NCBI GenBank assembly: GCA_036925085.1
Contig: JAUPFP010000013.1
Span: forward strand, 4,055,155 to 4,119,154
Source of the DNA: Brachycybe producta
Taxonomy: Eukaryota > Arthropoda > Diplopoda > Playtdesmida > Andrognathidae
Reading direction: 5' to 3'
Length of the DNA stretch: 64,000 nt
Of this stretch, positions 39,074-64,000 are shown in pieces. The stretch's first letter is position 1. The number at the start of each line of letters is the position of its first letter. Under the pieces are notes generated by a model, which was not told where the DNA came from, ran no database searches, and worked only from the letters and a program-made list of their open reading frames with translations. Both the position numbers and the translations under genes were made by a program.

Positions 39074-39533
39074 TACATATATATTAAGCCCTGTCTGTCT
39101 TTCCTTCCTTCCTTCCTTCCCTGTATGTGCAACGCTGTACAATTAAGGACAAAAACCTTGAAGCACGTCGGAATTTATATAAATTTAAATGTACCTGTTT
39201 TTTTCTCATGGTCAACTTTATGTTGCGCTCTCCCGATCCAAGAACCCAAACAATAGTAAGGACAGGCGGCAAGTAAAGACAATAAGATACAGATGTTTTC
39301 TCCGCCTCTTTTATGAGGATTGGCAACTTCTAATTGGTTTGTTTTGTGGTCTGACGTCATATGCCCCGCCCTTTTTAATTTCCAATTGGTTGATATTTGG
39401 TGTGACCGTCATAAAAGGGCGGGACAAACGACTGTATCTCCCTGTCAAAGCAAATTACTTCATGACAACCGGACAGTCACACAAAATTAAACTAGATGCT
39501 CCCGTCATTTATGACGGGGTTACCCCCCACTAG
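39074..39533 (+). mobile_element. non-autonomous Helitron-like element, second of a second tandem pair
   Basis: Starts TACATATATATTAAGCCCTG, carries (TTCC)n in place of the GT run and an inner inverted repeat around TTTTCTCCGCCTCTTTTATG. Ends with CCCGTCATTTATGACGGGG, TTACCCCCCA and CTAG (39530-39533). No coding capacity. Confidence 0.65.
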
Positions 39534-39875
39534 TAATGAAATATTAACGAAAATTTGTTAACAAAAAAAAAAAATTGTGATCAAAATGGCCAACAAATTT
39601 AATAATAAATCATTGAATGTCATCAGTGATATGAGAGTTAAATCCGGATTGATATGTGCGTCCGTGCGCGAGTAATAAAAAGAACATATTGTGTGAATGA
39701 GAGAATTGTGAAGCACGGTCACGCGCACAACACATCATAAGAAAGAAAAACACATCTCAATCCTTTCAATGGTAAATTATTGCACACATTTCTCGCCGGT
39801 TTTAAAACTAAGTAAATGGTTAAATGCAACCTCAAACTCTCTTGCCTTTCAGAAACAAAACTTAAAGAGACCATA

Positions 39876-39950
39876 TTGTTAAGAATTATTCAACGCTTAC
39901 CAAAACGATTTTTAAAAATCGTTTTGGTAAACGTTGAATAATTCTTGACA
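39876..39950. repeat. near-perfect hairpin
   Basis: AAGAATTATTCAACG(C)TTACCAAAACGATTTTT is followed directly by its reverse complement, with one mismatch. Stem of about 35 bp, almost no loop. Confidence 0.8.
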
Positions 39951-40300
39951 GTATCTAATATGAGTAATATATATCTAAAACAAGTCATTAATATAATTTT
40001 AAAAAAAAATTAGAAATCAGTTGACTTCATTCATATAAATGAAGTTTATCAGATGTGCGATCCGTATCTGCATCCGTATATCGATATTGCTGTTCGTGTG
40101 GGGCGTGTACGTACCCTATGTTCGTGCCGTTGTCTCTTCATTTGTGATAAGCATTTATCACTTATAAGTTATGATAAGTTTGCATATTACTTATCATAGA
40201 AATATTTCAGAGTTGAATGATATGAATAACTATTTTATGTCGTATCACTAAAAGACAATTAATTGATGAATGATGGTGTCGTTTAGCAGATGAACGCGCA

Positions 40301-44052
<3,752 letters not shown>

Positions 44053-46910
44053 GAAATATATAAATTGCGCAAAGGCCGAGAATGGTTTGTTGTATTTATT
44101 TTTATCGTCGTCTCTCTCCCTTTCTTGAGTAACGAACTTTTGTTTTTGAAAGCAATCGATCGAAAGGTAAAAATATTTGTTCTAACGTTATAAGAATGTT
44201 GTATATTTCTAATCGAATGAGTTACAGATCAAAAGTTTGGTCCCTTTTGACATTTCGGACTTTTGAAATCTACTTAATCCTTTTCGTAATTAATTCTCAC
44301 GAGAGACATAAAAAAAATATTGTTGCTGTCTCGTTCAAAACTCAAAAAAAGACTTTTATTTGTGTGGTAGTTTTCTAGAATAATCATTGTACAGATAATA
44401 ACTGAATGTGTTTTTCGTAGGATCTACTTAATCGTATCTGATCAAATCTCAAGAAAAATGTTCAAAGTCAATATACATAAAACTACTTAACTGTAACAGC
44501 CTATTCTGTCAAGCCACAGATTAGTTGAAGGTCTTCAACTTGAAGTTGATAGAATCGGCTGTAAAATGTTTGATCTATTTGTTACGTGTAGGGGAAAGGG
44601 GTTACACAATTTCGACAGCAGCTGGTAAAGAGCGTAAAAGATCAAATATTGGCACCTGTTACTTTACGTGCTGAAATATCTTAAGTGATATTGATTTAAA
44701 TAGGCGACAAATGAAATTTCGCTGTAGCGTCTTTTCTGTAAAATATACTCGTTTACGACAGTGGCATAACTAATTTCCGAAAGGACCCCAGCCACAATAT
44801 TAACAGTTGACGGAAACGCAAATTTTGACTCTTCAATCACTATTTAAAGTGAAAATGAGTTTGGAATTCTTGCTTATTGTTCTTTTAATAAACAACATTT
44901 AAAAAAACTTGCTAGTGTTTTTAGAAACTATAACTGTAACTGATTCACTTAATGTTATGAGATTTTCCTGTTGAGATTCCGCGGATATCAGGTAGTTTTT
45001 CAAGATATCTGAACCAATTGTATATAAAGCACTATCCAATCAGATATTTTCTTTAATTTTTTTCTTCCTATTCTGATGCGTATATTCACTTTTATTTGAT
45101 AGACAATAAGAAATTCGGGAAATACACTCTCATTTCAAATGTGTTTTGCTATTTAAATGAGGTTTTTCATAAGAATTGTTTTTACATATATTTTAATAAA
45201 ATTGCAACTGGAATATAAAGCAGTATTTCAGTTGCAATGTTAAATGAAATTTCTGAAAATATTATAAAAAACAAATGAAATAAGTATTTGGAAAAATTAC
45301 TTTTTAAAGCAGTTTCTTCTTGAACGCTTGCTAGTTCCAGACAACAGATCATTGTTAAATGGAATTCTTACTAGAAACCCCCATATACAAGCTTGTATGT
45401 AGAAATGGCTATCCAAAGGCTATTAGAGAAATAGGAACTGGATTTGATGCATATTTGTGGTCTTTCTTTCCAAATGCATTTAGACTATGGAGTACTCTTT
45501 CAGCACATACAGTAGTTCTGTTTTAGGACCAGTTCCATTTGATGATGCTGTCTATGCCACATGGCTCTCGAGCTGATTGCAGGTGTACTTGATTGAATTG
45601 AATTAGAATTAGTATCTACTTTAGTGACAATAACTAATTAATTACAATTACTAAATTTTGAAGTTATAATTAATCGTTTTTGAATTACTTTTCAATTCAA
45701 ACCAGATTAGATAAAGTCTGACACAACCAAATGCAAATAGTAAATAGTATAGTAATTGGATTTTTTTATTAAAACGATTAATTATAATAAACAATTCTAA
45801 AAAAAAGTAATGTGGTGAATTGCTAATTAGGAATTACTAGAAAAAGTACTTTAATGACAGTAATTTTGACAAAATTACTTCTCAAAACTCAATAAAATAA
45901 ATCGTCAACTCTACTTAAACTTGGAAACTTCAGCACTTGTATTTATTAAATTATAACTAAACGAGGCATTTATCGTTAAATTAGTAAAAATCTAAATTTA
46001 TATAAGCAAAACATATCTCAGGGCTCCATTTTAAGTCAATTATCCAAACTGATGTCGGACAAAATTTTGTAATATGAATATTTAAATTAAGTGATTTTGT
46101 TTACTTTTCTAGTTTCTAAAACACCGGAGTTTGGTTATCAGCTGTTTGAAGACTGTAAATATATTAATTCTTACAAAGCAGTTCTAAGTTTAAAACGAAA
46201 TATGAAACTTAAAAATAAGATTGAATAATTAACTTATTTTATTTTTTTATAATTAATTGGAAATGAGTGGTTTACTTAATTCTTGGGTCCGAGAACCACT
46301 CGTAGTTACGTCACCGGTTTAACAATTTCCTTTTGCACGAAATTTGTGTAATATCGCGTTATCTTATTGATGTTTATTTGAAAAACATTTTCCTTGGAAT
46401 GAGACTTTTTTTGTACAAAAGCACGAATGAAAATTCAAAACTAATGGTTTGCTGCTATATGAAGCAAATTTGCGTCACGAAAAGCAGCTCAGAAATCCTT
46501 TCTCATGTATATACACATACATATAAATTTATTGTACTCGAGTGCCATTGTTATTTTTCTTTTTTGTAATGGCTGAATTTATAGTAGAATGAATTCTATC
46601 CTGTTTTTCTTCCTCCGAAATATAAACTAAATTCTTCTCTCTTTATAGATTTGATTGTCTTATGAAGAGGAAAAATATATATGTATTCTAATATTTTGCA
46701 TTTAATATCGTTTCGCAAACTTGTAACCGTAGTTTATTTCAAATCATTGCGTGAATGGCATGTCTTAATTTCATGCTAAATATTTCGATATTTCCGAATT
46801 GACACAAGAAACAAAGGGAAGAAAAAAGACATGACAAGTATCTATTTTTTGTTGTGTGTTTTTGTGGTGTCATTTTGTTATAAAATTAGTAAGACAACAA
46901 GAGAAGAAGA
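44053..46910. other. 3' flank of the TMEM184B-like gene; no further gene seen
   Basis: Contains the 3' UTR, whose end is not determined (possible AATAAA at 45891). A retroposon-like tail at 45550-45615 ends in a TTGAATTGAATTAG repeat, and half copies of the fold-back family lie near 44900-44960 and 46080-46140. Short frames such as 46333-46569 show no domain. Confidence 0.45.
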
Positions 46911-46913
46911 AAA

Positions 46914-47105
46914 ATCCGTTTTTCCGTCAAAGAACCTGTTTAGAGGCTAGAGCTCAAATTAACTTCAATAAAACTCGTGTTCTTGATGATTTGCTAAATT
47001 AAAGTTAATGAAAGTTAATGAGTTTTGATAGGAAGTTCATGAGTTCAGCACTAGCTTTGATACTACTCTTAAGCCTCTAACCAGGTTCTCTAACAAAAAA
47101 CAAAC
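46914..47105. repeat. inverted repeat with TTAGAGGCTAG arms
   Basis: AAGAACCTGTTTAGAGGCTA pairs with AGCCTCTAACCAGGTTCT(C). Related inner stems occur at 12.8 kb and 55.2-55.4 kb, and a single arm near 52340. Confidence 0.6.
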
Positions 47106-47539
47106 ATTTTTCTGATTGTCTTAGAAATTAGGGTTATTTGCCAACATTGAACAACTGTATATTCGGATTGTGGATTTGTGTTGTTGGTTTTTTTCTCGTT
47201 TTGTGCTGTTTTTCTTTTTAATTTTTATTATATTTTCAGACTGCCAATTTTTAATTAAGAAAGATATTTCATGGTGGCAATTATTGTGATTTGGTTGCAT
47301 CTTTAGGGCCCGGAAGGATACATATTTTTATATATGTAAATATATATTTTGCTGCTTTTAAAATGAATAATCAAAAAAATAACTATGTGGCTATAGCTTT
47401 GTTGCTTAATACAGTATAATAATAATTACAAATCTGAACAGTTTTGAGGCAATTTTGACAGTTATTTGCCAATTGTTTCAAAGTATTGTTTATCGTGTTT
47501 TTTTTTTTGGTTACTTTGTTACCTGAATAGTTAATGACA

Positions 47540-47735
47540 ATTAATATGTAACTTTGATCAGTTATGAATACAAACTTAACTTTTGATCAGTCGATATTAA
47601 TACGTAACTTTTATCAATTGTTACGAATTATGATTTAACTTTGATCAATCGCTATGAATTAAGACTAACTTTTGATCAATCGTTACGTATGAAGCTGTAA
47701 CTTTGATCAATCGTTATGAACATATCCATTTCAAT
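47540..47735. repeat. degenerate minisatellite with TTTGATCAATCGTTA units
   Basis: About six units of 30-35 bp, each with AACTTT(T)GATCA(A/G)TCG(T/A)TA followed by (T)GAAT or CG(T/A)A. Confidence 0.7.
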
Positions 47736-47749
47736 CTTAAGTTTATGAA

Positions 47750-49050
47750 TTACTTGTCATTAAGTTTTGTATCGTAAACACAGTATTACCAAACGGTCTT
47801 CAAATCTTTCAATACTTTTTCTTTTGTACCAATGGGAAAACACTACGAGTTTGTGGTGGTGGCATCTAGATATTTAGATTTTAATTTCCCTTTCAGTTTT
47901 GAATAATATTTTTGTTTTCGGGTACATAATAAGTTAATAGGTACATGTTTCAGACGTTTTACTCTACGTCAGTCCGGGCCCTGCATTTTTCATTTTTGTT
48001 TATTTAAGTTAATTATAGAATTAATTATCTTTCGTGTTTAAGTTTGTTCATATTTTTTACCATTTAAATTCTAAAGGCCATTTCAAACCCATTCTTAATA
48101 TTTTCAATGCCATTACTGAACGTAATACAATGTTTTTTTTTGTTATTTTTTTATTATTATTGTACAGATTTTTTATACGTACTTTTTTTGGTTTTTAGAT
48201 CGAAACTTGATTGTAATTTGGTATTTTAAGTTAAACTGTCAGTAAAAACTGAGTGATCAAAATAATTACGAGATGTCTGTTTATGGTTTCTTCGAAAATT
48301 CATTGATAATTTGTCACAGTCTATGCTCATAGGTAAGGTTTATTGCTCTTAAACGTTGAATAACTCAAAGATAAGTTTTTAAAACTATTTTCGTAGGTTC
48401 AAGTGTTCGCTTGTAATTACAAAGTAAATTTTAAACGAGAATGATAATATATTTTAAGATGAATTAACAAAACTGTAAACTACAAAGTGATTGTCTACTA
48501 AGATGGAACCAATTATTGTGACAAAATAACGTAAAATTTTCATTTAAAATTAAATTAATTTCACATACAGTTGAAAAATCTCCAGAGTTGATTGTGAAAT
48601 GAGACATGGTCAATTTTGCTGTTTCAAAGTTGCTCAAATGGCTCTAGCAACCAAACGACAACTTGAAACGTTATAAAATTACTTTAATGCCTGAAGAACA
48701 TAATAAGGAATACAGGCAGTTTAACAAAAACTACCCGTATTCCTTAATATGTTCTTCAGGCGAAAAGATGTTCATGAAGAAAATTTGCTAGCAAAATGGG
48801 CCTTTTTGAGGTTAATGGCCCTTAAAATATACCGATCAAATTAGCATAATTTAAACGGATGTAAAATAAAACCCTTATTGCAACCAAAAGACGTTATACC
48901 TGGCCACAACATTCAAGGATAGATTGCAATTTCAATTTTCGTTAAACATTCAGTTTAAAGGGGCTGAAGATACCTACAATCAAGACCATCTTTTTGGAAA
49001 CTTCAAATTTCACTTAACATTACATCTATGGTGTCATGAAACATGTACAA
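47750..49050. other. intergenic stretch, no gene seen
   Basis: AT-rich; apart from the hairpin at 48.7 kb I see no repeat or coding feature. Confidence 0.4.
48686..48768. repeat. hairpin
   Basis: GCCTGAAGAACATAATAAGG...TACAGGCAG pairs with TACCCGTATTCCTTAATATG and TTCTTCAGGC; stem about 30 bp, loop about 20 nt. Confidence 0.7.
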
Positions 49051-49054
49051 CACT

Positions 49055-49280
49055 TGGAGTGTATTGGCCAAATGGCTACATTGTGATGCAACATGTTTAA
49101 TCTCTCTGACTAAGAAAAGAGAAGCCTGGTTTCAATTCCTGGCTGAGGCTTGGTTCTTTTGTGTTTATTAATAAGATGTGTGGCTTATGAGAACTGAATA
49201 TGAGTTTGTGTGTCTTTCTCGTGCAGGAGGTTACGCCCTTTTATCATGTAGTACAATTTCATTTGCAAATGAAAAAAAGG
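49055..49280 (+). repeat. candidate tRNA-derived SINE
   Basis: TGGCCAAATGG (49065-49075) matches an RNA polymerase III A box, and GGTTTCAATTCC (49128-49139) matches a B box 52 nt later, in the right order. The segment ends near an A-rich GAAAAAAAGG. No second copy was found in the window, so this is tentative. Confidence 0.35.
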
Positions 49281-49847
49281 TCAAAGATGCGCTTTTTGGC
49301 GGGGTCTGGACCCTAACTCGACATAAATGTGGTGCCCTACTGTATTTATAATCAGATACAACAAAATTGAACAATTTAAATGAAGAAAAACGCCTTTGTA
49401 TTTTTAATTGTTTTTATTTCACATTTCTCAAGACTAGGTTTCAAATTTAATTTTTACAGTGATGAATTTAAAGAATCAAAATCCATGAATCTTTAATCGA
49501 TCTTGTTATATTTTCTATATTCAGCAACCCTAGGATCATCTTCTCTGTAAACTAAACAAAAAAGAAAAATGAAATCTGTTAGCAATAACCCTCGTTGCTT
49601 GATATGGGTATTCTATTGATTAGAAGCTACTAAGGCTCCAAGTCGAAGCTACGTCTGTAGAACCTCCTGCATAGAGGCTATTCAAAAGAATTCATGTGGT
49701 TTCTTCTAATCAAACGAATTCCCATGATACAATTTCATTTTGAATTTAACCTGTATAACTGTATTTGAAAGTCTTCATGTTGTGATGATTCTTATAATTA
49801 CGGTATGTACCATAACATCCTAATGCAACACCTTTACATAATAAGTA

Positions 49848-50158
49848 GGGTTAGGATTTTTACGCAATATCAAGCAAGTGTTTCTCAATCTGTGGCCCAA
49901 GAGCTAATTGTGAAAGAACAATCCCGTTTAGATCGACCAACAATTGTTTTTTTCAATCAAAAACACTAGTTAGAATCTATTATTATAGTTGACAACTGAC
50001 ATTACGCAGACACTCAGCCCCTAATCAGCCTTTTGTAATTAAAAAAAGCACAATTGCAATTGTTCTAACGGCAATAATGACGAGTACCTCACAATTGGCC
50101 CTTGGGCCACAGATTGAGAAACATTTGCTTGATATTGCATAAAAATCCGAGCCCTAGT
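49848..50158. repeat. inverted-repeat element with TGTGGCCCAAG arms
   Basis: Left: AGGATTTTTACGCAATATCA, GTTTCTCAATCTGTGGCCCA. Right: TGGGCCACAGATTGAGAAAC, TTGATATTGCATAAAAATCC. Same family as 12668-12998. Confidence 0.75.
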
Positions 50159-50159
50159 A

Positions 50160-51400
50160 ATAACAACCAAATAGTCCCAATCCACAGGAAGCCATCACTT
50201 CGGGAATTTCCGTCCATCCTTGCTTTAATAGGCCCACAACTAAATAATAATAAATGACAATACAGAATCAATATATAAATTACTTTAGTATAAAAATTAC
50301 AATACAATTTACAACCTTTTCCAGTAACAGCCGCCATTGCTAAATTGCTAATTAAAGTCAACTAGCCGCCGTCTTTCACTAAATTATTTTACATTTTGAA
50401 AAAACTAGTCGGCGGCGGCTAGCTGCTAAATGCAGACGACATTGTGGCGCCGTACGACCTCCGCAAAATGACATTCTATGGAAACGAATTGTTTTATTTT
50501 TGTATTTATTTTAATTAATGCAATAAGGATAATTCACAACAATAAGGTAAAGTAATAAAAGTTTCAGTGTTTTTGTAAGAATGTGCTAATTTCGAGTGTT
50601 GTCTTCTGATATGGAACTTTGAAGATATTTTATTGATTGTTATCTTATTTTGTCGTAAATATTAATTTTGTGTTGTTATTTTGTTTTGTTTTTTGCTAAT
50701 CGATACTGATCGATTGACCGTTAGAGGGCGGTACTAGAATAAAATAATTGATGTCATTTGAAATAATGCGTTTCAAGATGACGTCATAGTTTTAAAAATT
50801 CTGTATTCAATTCAATTTCATTTGCACATTGGATTACCATGGCAACAGTATTAAGTTATTAATATTTTTATAGGAGGCAATGAGTTCCTTTCCCCTCTAC
50901 CTCATTTTGGATTTAGCTAAGTTTCTATAGCTAGAGCGTCATTATATTTATAGCAATTTTTATTTCAATTTATTGATTTTCATATATAAAACTATATTTT
51001 GGTATCTGGATCTTCAGTGAATTTTATTTTTAGTAGTCCGTTTTTCGTCATTTTTTTTCAGCATACACGTTTACGAATTCATTGAATAACGAATATTTTC
51101 AGAAAAGAAGACTAAGAGTCTAATGCGGTAGCGCCTCTAACGACAGAATGAGAAAACACCCTAAAAATAAATTAGCGACTCTTGATTCATTTTAAGATCG
51201 GCGGCGACATTTAGAGTTAGAAATTTATTAAAAAGATTGTATTTGTCAGATGCCAAAATAACAATAGGCCAGTTTTAAAATAAATTTTAAAATAATTATT
51301 AAACATTTTAAAAAAAGTATAAAAATGATTTCTAATCGACAAATCATTTTTAACGGCGGCTGGTAGTAAATTTTAAGAAGCGACGGTTAACGTTGACAAG
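50160..51400. other. intergenic region upstream of USP7
   Basis: AT-rich except for scattered GGCGG-rich patches. A hairpin at about 50362-50423 pairs ACTAGCCGCCG with CGGCGGCGGCTAG; its arm motif recurs near 51195-51380 (AAGATCGGCGGCGACATTTA; ACGGCGGCTGGTAGTAAATT). No gene seen. Confidence 0.45.
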
Positions 51401-51540
51401 TGGCGCCACCTGCGTCTTTGTGAATTTTTCTTCCAGAAAGGGGATCATGTTTTGCGATCGGTTCAACGTCGGTCGCCATCTTGTTTATTTTCATTGCCGG
51501 ATATCTTTCGGATCGAAATTGTCTTTTCAATGTATTTAAT
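51400..51540 (+). promoter_or_regulatory. candidate promoter of USP7
   Basis: Relatively CpG-containing stretch with CGCCATCTTG (51474-51483), the core of a YY1-type initiator motif, 290 bp upstream of the start codon. No TATA box at a suitable place. Confidence 0.35.
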
Positions 51541-51774
51541 GTGATTTGTTTGCTTTTGAAACTGACTCTAATTTTGCCGCCCTACGTCAGTCCTCCCTTT
51601 AAGTCGCGTTTGAATGGTTACCCCTGGTACCAGGGGGTTGCGTAACCAGCAGACATTGGGCGTATCGCTAGTAAGCACGTTAAAGTGACCGTCTATGGGA
51701 AAAATTCTTTGACTGCAGGGAAACGGGACAGAACGGTCACTCCCAAGAAAACGAAGAATAACAAAAACGATACA

Positions 51775-63591
<11,817 letters not shown>

Positions 63592-64000
63592 AAGTTCGTA
63601 CGGAAAAGGGCCCGAGCTGTTTGGTTATGCGAGCGCGTTATAACGCATGCTTTTTTGCAGTCGTTTTTTTCTGCTATACAGTTCGGCGCCTCTTTCTCTT
63701 CTGTCTCCCGCTCGTGTTTTTCGGACCGGAGCCATTTTGCCAAGACTTGACTGAAAAACAAAAATGAAAAAAATGGAAATAATATTTAAGTGTTGTGTAA
63801 GAGGAGGAGGAGGAGTAAAATGGTGGAAGAATGCGAAGTGTGTTATGGTTTCTATATATATATAGATTGGCTTCAGGGTGGCACCCCTTTTTTTCCTTCA
63901 TAAGTTTTAGTTTACTGCAAAATAATTTAAGAAAATAAAATCAAATCGGCGCTATAAATAATTCCCAACGACTTTTTTTCAATGCAAAATCTTTTTACCC
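63592..64000 (+). other. 3' UTR and flank of USP7, with polyadenylation signal
   Basis: T-rich sequence after the stop. AATAAA at 63934-63939 is the most plausible polyadenylation signal, giving a 3' UTR of about 370 nt. A short hairpin-like GAGCGCGTTATAACGCATGC lies near 63631. Confidence 0.5.

Overview
The window is nuclear DNA of an intron-rich, AT-rich invertebrate animal. It holds spliced genes with animal orthologues, GT-AG introns with pyrimidine-rich acceptors, AATAAA signals, an LTR retroelement, Helitron-like elements, many fold-back/MITE-type repeats and microsatellites. There is no bacterial-style gene packing. I could not assign a phylum or species from the sequence alone.

Three protein-coding genes are supported, all on the + strand. 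(1) A small acidic zinc-finger protein (CDS 1373-26739, at least 3 exons, 337 aa, with a roughly 21 kb first intron). It pairs a conserved N-terminal domain with two C-terminal CX2CX12HX5H fingers. (2) A TMEM184B-like seven-helix membrane protein (CDS 40301-44052, 7 exons, 466 aa). Its promoter and a non-coding first exon probably lie near 36.25-36.55 kb, followed by four perfect TGACGTCA sites. (3) A complete orthologue of the deubiquitinase USP7 (CDS 51775-63591, 29 exons, 1120 aa) with MATH, catalytic and ubiquitin-like regions. All exon phases join without a break. The three genes show no pathway link.

The rest is mostly mobile DNA. At 29075-34751 sits a complete, very young LTR retrotransposon: two LTRs of about 897 bp that look nearly identical, an ATAT target duplication, a primer-binding site and a G-rich polypurine tract. 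It encodes Gag and then a second long ORF that shows no protease, reverse transcriptase, RNase H or integrase. The two ORFs are joined by what looks like a textbook -1 frameshift signal: slippery heptamer TTTAAAC, 6-nt spacer and a stem-loop. A solo LTR of the same family (25240-26112) sits inside a fold-back repeat. Five Helitron-like elements with the 3' hairpin plus CTAG terminus occur, four of them as two head-to-tail tandem pairs (19.0-19.9 kb and 38.6-39.5 kb). A 5'-truncated RTE-like LINE lies in the last USP7 intron.

One AT-rich fold-back family, with arms carrying the motif GATATCAACATGAAAAT, is scattered across the window, including introns of all three genes. Other inverted-repeat families are nested within each other. 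The regions 6.3-8.9, 20.7-22.3, 28.1-29.0, 34.8-35.6, 44.1-46.9 and 47.8-49.0 kb show no gene I can support.
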